Origin: Physella acuta
Taxonomy: Eukaryota; Mollusca; Gastropoda; Physidae
DNA length: 64,000 bases
Assembly: GCF_028476545.1 (NCBI RefSeq)
Contig: NW_026732679.1
Coordinates: 62,001-126,000 of the forward strand
Reading direction: 5' to 3'
The position numbers and the translations under genes were made by a program. The notes under the pieces were generated by a model. The model was not told the DNA's origin. It saw only the letters and a list, made by a program, of their open reading frames with translations, and ran no database searches. Of the stretch, positions 1-13,470 are shown one piece after another; position 1 is the stretch's first letter, and every line of letters begins with the position of its first letter.

Positions 1-1380
1 GGAAACGCGATCTATTTAGGCGAGAGCGATTTTCTTCCATCTGCAAAGAGAACAAAGCGCATGTCCGGCGAATCTCAGCCCTCCGATAAATCAAGCTTTT
101 TGAAACCAGCACACCAAAACAGTTTCCTTTCTTGGGGCCTTGTTGGGGATTCACGACCTTAGAGTAACGTCGATAACGGGTTGATAGTCGTTCAATTAGA
201 TGATGAGGATATACTAATTAAGTACAATAGAGATAAGGTATATTTCACTTAGTTTAAAAAGAAGGGAGATGAATGTAATAAATGTAAAAAGTGATGGCCA
301 TGTAGAGGATAAAATTGAAAGCCAGCTTCTAGAGAAGCACACGCTTCAACACCAGGAGCAATACAATCCTCCTCCCTCCCCCCTTCCCCTGTTGACAAAA
401 AAAAGAGGGCTATGCTATTGATTTTGTTCGCCCTCCTCTTTCCCCTGGTCTCCAAACATGTCTGTCTGTGGTGTGATACTTGGGTCTCGTCCATCGCAGA
501 AAAAGTGCAATGGACAACTGATAGGTTTGGAGGATTTCTTCTCCATGAATTTAACTACACTCAATAGTTTGTAACGTTCTCAGACTATAGATATCCACAC
601 TGACAACAGAAAATAATAATAAAAAGATAAGAATAATAGAAATCTATTAAATCATGGACCAGAAACCCTGAGCTAGCAGACGACAAATAAAGACGTCGGT
701 GGAAACTAAACAAGAAAAAAAAATGACGTTTGACAATCAAACAAGAAAAAATACGTGTGACAACCAATGTGAAACTATAGTTCCTCATTTACTAATCGCT
801 GATACGCCAAGGTTAATGCCCCGTGTACAGCACGCTATAATAAGCTGGAAGTTTATCACCTAAAGGATCTTACATGTATTACAGATCGGTAGAGAACAGG
901 TTGTATACACAAACACGGCGCAACTATCAGTCAATGAATAAACGTAAGCAAGGCCAAATGTCACCTAGCACAACTATATACACAGTACCATCGTACCTTG
1001 GCCCGCTTATATGCTGACTTTGATGGCTTTTGGAGTATTTAGCATGGGGGCGAGTTAATAATCTCACACATGAACGTCCAACTTTTGACTGGCTAAATCA
1101 ATTGCACGTAGTCTACGTTTTGTTGTGTGTGAAATAAAAAGAACGAACTCGATAAATAAACCAACAACATTCAAGTGATACTCAACGAACAAAAAGGTTA
1201 AAGTCGAAATAAAAAAGACAAGTTGTAATGACAATTGTTAAATATGTACTAGTAAATAGGATCGGGTTATTAGAAGTTTACAGCGATCAAACCAAAGACG
1301 CTATTTTTATGGCTCTCCGCGCGCCGCTAACAAGTTGTTTGTTAGTGTCTACCCATTCATGTCCCAGCGCATCGTCTCTA
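1..1380. other. No gene recognised; left edge of CpG-rich intergenic or intronic DNA
   Basis: Only short open frames of random-looking composition occur. No transposon termini, tRNA-like heads or conserved protein matches were seen. The stretch may lie within a long MED13 intron, because MED13 exon 5 at 13.5 kb has no downstream partner in the window, or it may be intergenic. Confidence 0.5.
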
Positions 1381-1394
1381 CATGGAACTAACCT

Positions 1395-2560
1395 GCAGAC
1401 AAATCAATACTTTCACTACAGCACAAAGCTTACCACTTAACCCATCAATTAATACTTTCACTACAGCACAAAGCTTACCCCATCAATACTTTTACTACAG
1501 CACAAAGCTTACCCCATCAATACTTTCACTACAGCACAAAGCTTACCCCATCAATACTTTCACTACAGCACAAAGCTTACCCCAACAATACTTTTACTAC
1601 AGCACAAAGCTTACCACTTAACCCATCAATTAATACTTTCACTACAGCACAAAGCTTACCCCATCAATACTTTCACTACAGCACAAAGCTTACCATTTAC
1701 CCCATCAATACTTTCACTACAGCACAAAGCTTACCCCATCAATACTTTTACTACAGCACAAAGCTTACCATTTACCCCATCAATACTTTCACTACAGCAC
1801 AAAGCTTACCCCATCAATACTTTTACTACAGCACAAAGCTTACCCCATCAATACTTTCACTACAGCACAAAGCTTACCACTTAACCCATCAATTAATACT
1901 TTCACTACAGCACAAAGCTTACCCCATCAATACTTTTACTACAGCACAAAGCTTACCATTTACCCCATCAATACTTTCACTACAGCACAAAGCTTACCCC
2001 ATCAATACTTTTACTACAGCACAAAGCTTACCCCATCAATACTTTCACTACAGCACAAAGCTTACCCCATCAATACTTTCACTACAGCACAAAGCTTACC
2101 CCAACAATACTTTTACTACAGCACAAAGCTTACCACTTAACCCATCAATTAATACTTTCACTACAGCACAAAGCTTACCCCATCAATACTTTCACTACAG
2201 CACAAAGCTTACCATTTACCCCATCAATACTTTCACTACAGCACAAAGCTTACCCCATCAATACTTTTACTACAGCACAAAGCTTACCATTTACCCCATC
2301 AATACTTTCACTACAGCACAAAGCTTACCCCATCAATACTTTTACTACAGCACAAAGCTTACCCCATCAATACTTTCACTACAGCACAAAGCTTACCATT
2401 TACCCCATCAATACTTCTACTACAACACAACACTTACCCCATCAATACTTTTACTACAGCGCAACGATTACCACTTTATACCCCATCAATACTTTTACTA
2501 CAGTAAAACGCTTACCACTTAACCCCATCATTACTTTTACTACAACACAGAGCTTACAAT
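1395..2560. repeat. 34-bp minisatellite with higher-order structure
   Basis: About 30 tandem copies of a roughly 34-bp unit, each containing ACTACAGCACAAAGCTTAC and therefore a HindIII site. Variants differ by TTTCAC or TTTTAC in the middle and by short spacers (CCACTTAACCCATCAATT or CCATTTACC). The order of variants repeats with a period of about 519 bp: the rare CCCAACAATA variant occurs near 1,581 and again near 2,100. Copies after about 2,400 are diverged, as expected at an array edge. The open frame it creates is a by-product of the repeat. Confidence 0.95.
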
Positions 2561-2564
2561 CAGG

Positions 2565-5500
2565 TGATAACGGAAAAAAAGCTAGCTGAACAATGTGTAC
2601 ATATTGAAGTGAATTTACAACGACAAATTAGGCGCTGATCTATCGTGGGACTTCGTTTGTTCCTAGCGAAAGATCTCTTCTAGATCTATATTACGTCGGT
2701 GGTTAGGCGACTTAATTTAGTGTATTACAAAAATGGTTCATTATTTGTTCACCCATATGTCAATCCCTTTTTTTTTAAAAGCGCACATACCGATGAAAGG
2801 CAGACGGTGTTGAACCTTGTTAGGCAGGTACAAAAAGTAACGCTAACCCAACGCCGAGCACCCAACCAAAGGATGGTGATGGCTGTTCTTTGATGGCGGG
2901 TCGTGTCGGGGGGGTGGGGGTGCTTGTAAGCCGGTGTGTGTTACTAAAGACAGGCAGGAATTTAATGACGAGCGGCGAGTCCCTGGTCAAACAATAGACA
3001 GGCACAACACGGGGATGGAACCGTCCATGCGTGGCAAATATCAAGTGTTTGTTCGGCCACCAAGGCCCGCGGCTAACCGGTCTCCACGTGACCAAGTGGA
3101 CTTTATTATTCGCTTCGTTAACCGTATATGAGCAATAACAACTTAAGTAGGGAATTAAAAGTGGGGTGTACGACGGGGAGAGCCAGCGAGCTATCAGCAC
3201 GTAATCGGAATGCCAGGTAGTGTAACGAGCGTCTGATGTAGAGCGATCAGTTGGCGGACACCAGTTGAACACTTGAGGTAAGCAGCTAGGCAAACACGGG
3301 GAACATGCTCTCTACACACTCAACAACACCAGGTAGGTCACGCCCTCGCGGCGAGCAATAACAAAAGGTCCAGAGGAATGCAACACACCCTCCCCCTTTT
3401 CACACCGCGGTTTGAACAAGTCATTCTTGTGACCAGTGAGACTCAGGTAAAGGACCAACCAAAGCATAAAATTTATACCTAATCGCTATAAATAGATAGT
3501 TGTAATATAGTAAAAAGCTTGATGAGCATTATAAATACAGGTGTCATGCTAACGGAATGACTTGGCGTACTTACTTTATAGAAACTCAATACCCACCACC
3601 TGCTATATATAATACACGTTTCTTTTCTCTTCTGATAGGTCAAATCGTTAGAAATTAAGTCTAGCTATTTCAAATTGCCGCACGCGTCAAGAAAGATAAA
3701 TACCAGATTACTAATGTATCGTGCTTTACGTTTATCCTACTTTATAATAAACCCAACTAGAAAACCGATATACGACAGAACATTCGAGAAGTGGTGAAAC
3801 AGAAGCTATATTAGTGTAAGTAGAAAGTATATGTGAAGGCCAAGGGACCAATTAGCTAACTCGTGTCTTTTGAGAGTCGGTGTTAACCATGAAGGAAAAA
3901 CATTTTTGAGTCAACTTCTATAAATCCAAACAATTACATGCGTATAAGCTGTACATAAGGAAGAAAAAGTGCTCTATGAAGGTTTAATCTTACGGTGACA
4001 AGACAACGCTAGCACCGTATCGCTCTTAAATTAAGTATGAACGCCTTGTAATGAAATGTATCAGTGATATTCAACAACTATAAACCGTTACTAGTTTACA
4101 CGTTGTAACAAGCAGCTCGCATGGTGTACACTTAAAACCGTTTGGGGAATCCCACAAATGTAATAAACCTCCTAGATTAAAATAACCACACGGGTGAGAT
4201 TTTAAAAGGTTTCAAATCTCGGAAATCCTGTTTGCTTTGTTTTTTTTAAGCGACATAACGCAATACCAATGTGCTCAAAACTTCACAACGGTAAAACCAG
4301 AACAACAAGCTGGTGGTAATAAGACCCTAAATATCGACTGTTTGGACCTACACACTTGTACTACAATTTGGTCTGCCGAGTCGGCTTAAAATGGATTAAC
4401 TATTAACCCAACTCAACATCGTCCACACAGTGTATTTTTTTTTTTTAAATTCCGGTTGAATCGTGGAGTCCTAGCAACATAAATCACAAGATAGGCTGTC
4501 ACTAGCCCGAGTAGCTAGGGCCATAAAAAATGCATGTGTCAAGTGGAGCGTCAACCCACACACGTATACACTCATTCACACAGAGCCGGGACAAATCGTG
4601 CACACAACTCCATACAGGAACACTAATCAAGCAGGGAAGCAACCATGCGCTCGTTGAATAGGGCTTGTTGTACTAGCATTGTTACTCGGATGCGAAAGTT
4701 AAACTAGCACGACTGACACCAAAACAACGCTGAAGAGTGGTATTACTTTTCTTGTGAAAATGTACATTTTATAACTAGATCTAATAATAACCCACCGTAC
4801 ATCAAGTGTTGATGTTTTGTTCATCTAGTACTTAAACTTTGGGTTTTAAGTAAGATACACTTAACATTCGTATCGCTAAGCTAGTATTGCTGATTTAGAT
4901 CTGTACATCCGTTACTTTTTATACGAATAAATGGTTAGAGATAATCGCACAAAGCGATGTTTGATACCACACGAGAATATTGTTTCGATGTCGGGAAACC
5001 ATACAAACTATCAACTTGGAGAATGAGGTTAAATTTGACCACCTGTCGTGGTTCTTGAATGCACCATGTTTAGAACACCGCTACAGCAAGACGCCTGTCA
5101 AAAATGGAGCAGCAATCAATACAAGCTGCACTAGGTATGTGTGTGTGTGTGTAGTTGACACTGGATGCCATGGCTAAATGGGGGTTAAAGTATGCTTTCA
5201 GAGAATCAACTTGGGTAAAACACTTCTCTGTTTGGCCTTTTAAAAGACGAGACTTAAAAACATAATAACATCCAAATCTTTATGCTGTCTAGGATCTGCC
5301 ACATGTATGACAAGAAGTTTTCATGAATAAAATACAATCTATATGCAAGCCTACCGCAGCTCATAGACTCAATTGTTTCGATATTTGAAGCTTTTCTTTT
5401 GCGAGTCTCTCTACCGTAAGGACAAAACTATAATAGCGAGGAAAACAACAAAAACACAACTAATCTACTGAGCTGTCTGCGCTACTGTGAGCAACTTTAT

Positions 5501-5585
5501 GTACAAGATCTTAAATTATTGAAATAATGAGTTACTGATGAGTTACAAACGATTTATTGCATGTGCAGAAATTAATTAGCACGCT
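2565..5585. other. No supported gene; unannotated CpG-rich DNA
   Basis: The longest open frame (minus strand, 2,820-3,293, 157 codons) has no recognisable domain, is low in acidic residues and rich in Pro/Ser/Thr. No repeat family found elsewhere in the window occurs here. Confidence 0.5.
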
Positions 5586-5587
5586 CG

Positions 5588-5775
5588 ACATGCCCCACGC
5601 CAGGACTGAGTTCGGATCTCGGTCCGGACTCGTGGCTGGACGACTTCCCTGAGTCCACCCACGTTCGTGAAAGTATATGCAGCCGGGCATAGTGCTGACC
5701 ACACCATCCTTCTATATGCACAGGTCAAGAAACACCAACTCTACTTCATCTGCCCTATGGATCTTTAGGTATGAA
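5588..5775 (+). repeat. SINE family A, 5'-truncated copy
   Basis: Shares the family body: a GAGTCCACCCA-type segment, GGGCATAGTGCTGACCACAC, a CTTCTATATGC stretch and AACTCTACTTCATCTGCCC. The tRNA-like head seen in the 18.45-kb copy is missing or strongly diverged. It is one of about ten members in the window. Confidence 0.75.
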
Positions 5776-5779
5776 GTGA

Positions 5780-7560
5780 GTAGATTAGTTTCACTCTCGC
5801 AAGTCAAGTTTCAAACTGGCCGTCTTATTACTGTGAGACCACTTATACTTCAGGGCCGCCAACCTAATCATAACAAAGCCGGCTGTAACCGAATTAGTCA
5901 GACGGTGAAATAACTAAACGAGTTCACCTAGCCGAACTGAATGTAGGAGGGAGGAAGATGGAGCGAACAAGGCCACCTAACAACAAGGATAAAAGAGCGA
6001 GCCGCCCCGTACCGACAGGAATAGATTAGCCAGAGGAAAAATCTATACAACCGTCTTGTAGTAGATAGGTCAAGTCAGGCCGTGGCGAGATAAGATACTC
6101 ATTGCCGTTTGGTTAAACCACTACTGAACTTAATAGGAGATCAAGTCCTTTTTCAATATCCACTTACTGATTTAATAGCATATTCACGTCACTATGTTAA
6201 TCGGCATATAGGATTTCATAATTTTCGTTTTACAATCTATTTTAAAATGTTGTGATGATTCTGTGATGATATTACAGTAGCCACATATTTCAATAACGGA
6301 ACTCGTCAATATTGAGAGTTTAACCTTTAGGGTAGGTGCAGGGCAAGAATTAGGTTGCAGTACAGTTATTTGGCTGAGCTAGCTGTATAAACAGATTCAG
6401 GTATAAGGATCCTTCGCCACAAATTAAACGCTGGGTGATTTTGATATGTATATAAAGAAACTGATCAGATCAACAACAACAACAAAACAGAATAAAGTAA
6501 TACTGCAATCGCTTTTTAAAAAGTTCACAATGCACCAACGTAGGGAGTAAAGGTATCTGGTTCATCAAAGTTTTAAACCGTCTAGTTAAAGAGGACGAGA
6601 AATGCATCCACCGTCTAGCCAACACGCGCAGCCCGCCCAGTGCTACACTAATGGCGGTAACTGCTATCGATTCCTACAAACGAAAATCAAGTCATTAAAT
6701 TAAGCAGTCCACGCCGACTGAATGGTCGTCATGAATAGTAAAGCGAATCAAGGTGAAGAGAAACAGCTGTTGGGGGGCTGAGCTACTTAGAGGGTATTAA
6801 CATTTCGAGGGATGCGTACACATAGATCACCAGCAAGCACACGACAACTGGCTCGGTTTTAAAACTGGCGACAGCAACTAGGGTAAATGTCACTCAACAG
6901 TTTCAGCATTCAAAAACCCCAACAAAAACAGGTTGACTCGGTGGACAAATAGCGTAAGCTACATGTGTGCTACGTCACCACAACATACATGCGTGAGAAG
7001 AATTTCATTAGCACGTCAACTTGGGTTAACCAAACGCCTAATAGTTATATCTTGTAAAATTAAAATGAATTTTAGCCCGCTTTGCAAATGTTCAATAAAA
7101 ATTAGCATTAAAAGGCACGTGTTTCTTAATTTGTATACTTTGATTGGACATTCATTTAAATAAAATATAAATTAAAAAAAAAAAACGTTAACATCGGCGA
7201 CATCTTAATCACTGCGTTAAATAAAAACCTTGTGTCACTTCTAAGCATGTAAATGACATTGATCGAAGTACAACTCTATAGACAGAAATCTGTTTATCAA
7301 CAAAACGCTTCACCAAACCTGTATTGTCACGTCTTTAACAATGGAACAGGTCGTATGGATGTTCACCGGCGTAGACAAGGGGTTTTATACCCCCCCCCCC
7401 CTCCATCTCAATGGACCCACAAAATGACAACTGTCTCGCCACGTTAAGTTACAGCGATTACCGAAGGTACGCTCGTGGTGATATATAAATGTCAACTCTT
7501 ATTTAGTTATAAATACACAAGACCAATAAGGATTTTTTTTTTTATAAAACCACCCAAGAG
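5780..7560. other. No gene or repeat recognised
   Basis: Mixed-composition DNA with only short open frames. A poly-C tract lies near 7,389. No exon-like conserved segment was recognised on either strand. Confidence 0.45.
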
Positions 7561-7568
7561 ACAAAAAT

Positions 7569-7584
7569 CCTGGCTACGCCACTG
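7569..7584. mobile_element. Solo hAT-type terminal inverted repeat
   Basis: CCTGGCTACGCCACTG is the exact reverse complement of CAGTGGCGTAGCCAGG, the left terminus of the complete MITE at 57,076-57,751. The opposite end was not found nearby, so this is a truncated or decayed copy extending left from 7,584. Confidence 0.6.
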
Positions 7585-7599
7585 TTGAGCATGGTGTAA

Positions 7600-10500
7600 C
7601 AGAAATGTCTGTGACCCTGCATGAGAAAAAAAAAGCTCTCAGCAGAAAGGAATGAGTAAACTTGTGTGCTTGTCGGATATGCAGCCTGACCTTTGCAGCT
7701 TCTAGCTGTCTAGATCGATTTTCACTTTACTTTGATGTACCCCGACTTGGGCCGATTCATCGAGTCCCCCCCACACGTGGATTATTTTGTTTGCTCTCAC
7801 GTATCGATTTCTGTGCTGATTGAAAACGGATACCGTCATTGGTCTGAATGCTGTAGTGAACAAATCGTACCATTAGAGCCTACTGACTTTCAATAAACCA
7901 ATAATGCTCAATTAGAACACAAACAAAAGAGAGCAGTGTATTTGTTGATACGAGACGAGCTTCTATTTATGTAAGTAAAAGAAGTGCTAAACACCACGGC
8001 TTGAGATAACAGGAGATCTAAGGATAAATGACAGGTATAATACATTCACTGCTCTCCAGCCCGCTCGCATCAACAACAACCAATAGATGGAATCACAGGC
8101 CGACACAACAACCGCCCCCCCCCCCCCTCACACACACGTGGGACTATCGTGCCTCCGCAGACAGTGCAATGGCTGCTGCACTGAGGCACAAAAATTCGTG
8201 CACTGTAAGCTGATGACTGTACGTGGCGGTGCAACCACTTTAGAGGCATGTTGGCCATTTTTATGTCACACTAACATAAATATTCAACCATTTCATAAAC
8301 ATTTTTTTCTCTCTCTTCGGTACAAAGCTAGGAATGCACTGGAATAGTAATGGAATGTTTATATGGCAACGTTTAAAGAGGGCACTGGGCTGGTAAGTTA
8401 AGCACCGAGTGAGCTGTAGACGCGTAAAAATTAAAATGGCCGGCTGACAAAGTGACGTCATAGAGGAACAATCTGGCAATGAGAAAACGAGAGGGGGGGG
8501 GTGGTTTTTAGAAACACCAAAACAAAAAGGAAATCAGGAAGCTACATCATTCTAATGTTGGGATCGTTGTGTTGAGAAATAAATGACAGCCCAATCGATC
8601 CTAGTAGCTCCAGCAACTGTAAGGGACAAACAGATGATTATTTACATGGCAAGCACGACAGTTTCTTGTTGGATCGATTCAAATTGCTTTCATTTCAGCA
8701 GAATTACAATATACATGCACCGTATTCAAAGTAGACACGCCAGAAGGGAAAGGGAGAAAAAAAAATTCCTCAAAGCTAATTAAAACTTGGGAATATGTGC
8801 GGAAGGTGGGGGGATGCTATGGAAAACACCTGCTGTATCTTGGAACTATTCCACCGGCCTGGACTGTACACACAAATACCGTGTGGGTTAAATGTTAGCA
8901 ACCAAAGCTCGAAACGGCCTACAACGAGATGACAGTAGAGGCATGTTTCGTTAGCCGCTTACTCATAGTTTTTTTATATACACATTTATATCCAATATAC
9001 ATTTCATAAACATTTATATCCATTAGAGTATAAAAAACTAAAATATGATTTTGAAAATGCGACTCGTCCTCGCAATAGTTAATTTTTTTTAACAGGACTT
9101 AATATGTTACAAATGTCTATTAAACAGCCTCACTGCTAATTTGACTAGGACTCGTTAAAAAAAAATTAAGTGTAATCTTGAAACAAAGCACATTGTGCTG
9201 TATGCGTTTAAAGGGTTGATGAAGAACGCAACATACGCTACTTTTATTTAAGCGTAAACGCAGCACTTATTTATTGAACATCTGCTGGTGTATATTAAAA
9301 CCAATAACACAGAGAGAGAAACGCCTGCAGCAGCGGTGCGATTAGAGAGGCGACTCGCCAACTACAAATTCTCGCAAGGTCAAAAATAAATAGATAAAAT
9401 ATTTAATAGGGGGTGCATTACACATCCTCGGGCTAGGGCGGTGACGTGTACCACCCCCACACTTTATAGAAACAGACAAAAAATATCTTCACATGTCTAT
9501 AAATAATTGTAATACTTTTCAAAGATTTATAAAACAATAAAAGAACCGTACGTGCAAGAAATTATCATAGCATAATTTTCATCCATCTAGAATTACAGCC
9601 TTGATGTTTTTTTCATTCATCGCTCTATCAAGTTTATTGGACAAAGGATCTCGTTGGATACAACTTACTTCAAACAGTGTTTACACAAGTCTATTGTGTT
9701 GGGGCATATTAAACAGACGCTTATCACATCAGTTTCACTGACGGGTTAAGAAAAAAACCCAAACTCGCTGCTAAATAGAACAGGGCCATGGGGTTATAAG
9801 TATATTATGATAACAAAAAACGCCATTTGTACTTCAGGGGTGCGATGCCAGTAGCAGCAGTTATCTTACAGTATGTCGGGGGGGGGGGGGGGGGGGGGGG
9901 GGGAATGTAGCCGAGATGGTGTTATATGGCCTAGTTTAACCCTTCAGACAGTGTGGCACCCCATCCCCCCCAAACCTCGATCCTCATTATCTCTGTCCCT
10001 ACAACAATGCTCTCTTCCTCCGCACACATCTTTCTCACCGTCCATCTCTCTACCCATTGCCCGGGCCGGCGGTTGACACAAAAATCAATATGGCCACCTC
10101 CGTAAAAGCAATGGTGCCGTGTATCGGCTCACTTACAGCTTTCAAAGCCTGTTGTCCCGGCCCATTTATTGTGTGGTTAAAGTGTCGCGCCCGAACCAAA
10201 AAAAAAAAAATAAAACACCCCAGCTAGGTTACAGCGCATAGGAATGAATCCAGAATAGGAGAACATTTGCTAGATGAACTGTAATAAAGCCGAGATAGAC
10301 CCATTCCGCTACGAGGCGGAATAACAATATCTAAATCTTATCAAGCAGTTGTTACAGCATGTTGATAAGGTTTGGACAACAGGCGTAAACAACCTGACAC
10401 GGTGATAAATACATTTCACCACTTATAAGTATATTAACACAAAAACGTATCTTCACACTCATTTATATATTTTTTTTCAAAAGAGCGTACATCAAAGAGG

Positions 10501-11300
10501 ATTATTGAATGAAAATTAAAAAAAAAACAACAACTCAGTGATGAGAATGTAATAAAGCGAGCGTATAAATAGAGCAAGCTACTGGCCGAGACAGGGAGTG
10601 CTCAAACCTAGCACAGTTACACGCTGGACAGGTGTTGCTTTAGTGTCAGGCATGAATGGAAGTGTGTGAAAGTAACTGTGTGTTGTGTAGGTTACCGGTG
10701 TCGGATGCCGCTTGTTTCTTTTGTCGGGCTCAAGGTGTTAGCGTGTCTGGTAAATTCAGTACAAGGGGCGCATAACTACCGTTACCAGACATTTCAGTAT
10801 AGAATGCCACTCGGGACGGGAAACGATAAATTTTAAAAATAAATAAAAAAATATAGTAAAGACGTGATGATAAAAATAGCCAGTGCTAGCCCTGATAAAG
10901 ATTAAGAGACGCAATAAACGAAACGAGAGCCCCTGAAAACCAGAGAGAGAGAGTGTCTGTCGGGGATTTAGCCAGCTATCAATTCTATTAGTGCGGGCCT
11001 GGCTAACTAGAAGACACGGAGTGAGTGAATAAAACCCAATCAATAAGAAAATGGGACTTCCTGAACCTTCTTTCCCAAGCCGGGTCGGCCAAAACACAAT
11101 CTGTAACTGCTGATGGGCTCAACTATCACCACCGCAAACCATTACAGGCCATTATGTTTACAAAATGAGAAAAGACAAAAAAAAAACAGCCCGCTCAAGT
11201 AAAAACATCTTTAGAGCATACACTGTGTGTGTATGTGGGAGTTAAGAACGAACGCTGTTAAGGTTGAAAAGCGTTTGTGTCACTTGGAGTTTTGTATGAT
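7600..11300. other. No supported gene; includes a poly-G tract
   Basis: No conserved coding segment was recognised. It contains a roughly 25-nt G homopolymer at about 9,878-9,903 and short poly-A and poly-C runs. One TATA-like core (GCGTATAAATAGAGC, about 10,560) sits in otherwise G+C-richer DNA. Base composition becomes clearly more AT-rich after about 11.3 kb. Confidence 0.45.
10563..10572 (+). promoter_or_regulatory. Possible TATA-box core promoter
   Basis: TATAAATAG flanked by G+C-richer sequence, with about 40 bp of mixed sequence and then a stretch free of strong secondary signals. TATAAA occurs by chance in such DNA and no gene was recognised downstream, so this is a weak call. Confidence 0.2.
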
Positions 11301-13170
11301 TAGAAGGCACACAGGACTTGCACTAGTCAGACACTTTATAAATTTACTCGTGTTTCAAACATAGGTTTATGTTGTATTTCTAGCTTAAAAACTATGCCCC
11401 AATAAACTTCTAAAGAAATACATTTAAATCCCAATGCTTTAATTATACATTTGGTAAGTGTTTAAAAATAAAAGATTATACTTTAAAATTTGTACAGTGA
11501 ATGTATTTTTTATTTTACAAAGAGCTAGTTTTGAATAGGTGAACACACAGAGCTGCATGCAAGAAAAGATTTTTTTAAAAACTAAATTAACTTATCTTAG
11601 CCTGCTATAAATTGAAACATGAGCAATAGGATATACACTCTCATTTCACAACAACATAAGTAATTTTTAGGGTTTTTGTAGTAGTTCAAGTGCATAATTC
11701 ACACATCTCCTATATAATGGCATTAAACCTTAAATAAAACAGCAATTATAACACAGGTTTTTAAAAAATGAGTTTCACTTATGTCATTACAGAAATAACA
11801 CAGGTTATATTCAATTTATTTTTTTAGTTTACTAAGAGCATGAAATTTAAAATGACTTGGGCATTGGAGAAATAATGACAATACGTTGAAGGGGATCAAA
11901 TTAAGTGTTAATCAAGGCAAATAGCAAAACATATACAAGGAAGGGGCATTTAAAACTTCCTGTATGAAGTGAGGGGGTTAAACCAAGTCTTAAGAATGGT
12001 TATATATAAAGTATTCATTTACTATGCTCAGGGGACACTCTGTGTACCACAATCCCTCTCCAAGAAAGAAATACTGCCCCCAAAATATTTGAATTTATAT
12101 TTGAAATGGGATGGGTGTGTGTGTGTTGAATTTTAATCAGTATTTCTGAAATACTTGAAAGAAACTGATTTCAGTGGAGGTAGACACAGCATACCCCTGT
12201 TTATCTTAAAATAAGACCAGTGATCTTTACAAAAGGCTACCAAATAGAAGACAAAATATGAACACTAGCTTATTTCTACTGTTTTGTTGTATTGAATACC
12301 TCTAAGCAAGAGTAACTGCTACTAGACGATTCAAACTTTGAAAATTGTTGACAAAGGTAAATACACATGCCACAATAATATTATTTTCAAAAGAATGAGA
12401 TAAAATAAAAGCTAAAGTACCCAGAAAACAAGAAGTAGTATCTCAACAATTGGGGGTAAATGGCTAAAATGTAATGCATTCTCTCACTGTTTTAAAACAC
12501 AATACTAGATATACAAATCATTATCTAACATTTTTCATGGGGTTTAGAAAATAGAATTCCTTTTTATAAATGACAAACAAATTAAAGGTGCTAGAAAATG
12601 TAAACAGTTATGGGTAATTAATTTTTTTAAATTGATAAATTTTTTTCTTTACAAAAAAAAACGGACACTACAAACTTAGCGTAAAAAATAAGTACTTTCT
12701 CAAGAATGTTTAAGAGTAATGAAACAATTTAATTAAAATTATCATTAAATGAACTTAGACTATGTAACTATTTTAAATGTTAAAACATGAATGATCAATA
12801 GAAGGTGATTAACTAAACCTTCACTGCTTCAACATTTACAAAAGTATATTTAGTTTAAATAAAAGTTTCATATCCATTAGCTATACAGCTAAATTCAAAA
12901 TCCTTGGTTGTCAATAGCAATATCTTAGGGATAGGGTTGACGTGACATTAAGAATTAGTAGCGAACTGAGAATACAAACAAAGTTGTGTTCGTTTGTTCA
13001 TTTATTGGGCAGATCTGCTCTATAAACTGGACAAAAAGGGAGTGTGTTGGTCTTTCAATGCCTCTAGTCTGGTAACTAATAAAGGTGATTGCACCCATAA
13101 TTACCACAGAGAAAATCCTGGGCTGTTCCATTTGTGGTTTTTAACTCTAACTTTCAAAAAGTAATGAAGA
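11300..13170. other. AT-rich DNA, probably MED13 intron 5
   Basis: Composition matches the introns of MED13 and BLTP2. No exon encoding the expected continuation of the MED13 N-terminal domain was found on the minus strand. It contains a short GT run near 12,116. Confidence 0.5.
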
Positions 13171-13304
13171 TAAGAGTAGAGTTCACCTGTAACCACTGCA
13201 TATGAAGGAATAGTGTGGTCAGCATTATGCCCAGCCGCCTTTACTTCCCCTGATATAAGGTAAGGTACCCATGAGAGCTGAGTTGGACTCACCTGTCCTC
13301 CCAT
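13171..13304 (-). repeat. SINE family A, partial copy
   Basis: Contains the minus-strand family body: AGAGTTCACCTGT, ATGCCCAGCCGCCTTTACTT, GGTACCCATGAGAGCTGAG. The tRNA-like end is missing. The open frame across it on the minus strand is SINE sequence, not a MED13 exon. Confidence 0.8.
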
Positions 13305-13470
13305 TCATGCCGGTAGGTAATTTAAAAAAATAATAACCTTTTACTAAAACATGTGTTTGTAATGATAGTAAATAAATAAAACAGATGAAACCAGGTCTCA
13401 ATTATCTTTTTCTTTGATGTGTTTGAGATTTTAAAAAAAAAACCAGCCTAAACAAGAATGAAAAACTAAC

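Noticed and set aside
1395-2560. CRISPR-like array
   Set aside because: Units are contiguous variants of one sequence without unique spacers, in a eukaryotic genome; it is a minisatellite.
2820-3293. 157-codon minus-strand open frame
   Set aside because: It is the longest frame in the left third, but has no recognisable domain, unusual composition and no splice context; most likely chance in G+C-richer DNA.
13101-13304. Minus-strand frame as a MED13 exon 6
   Set aside because: Most of it is SINE A body and it lacks MED13 similarity.
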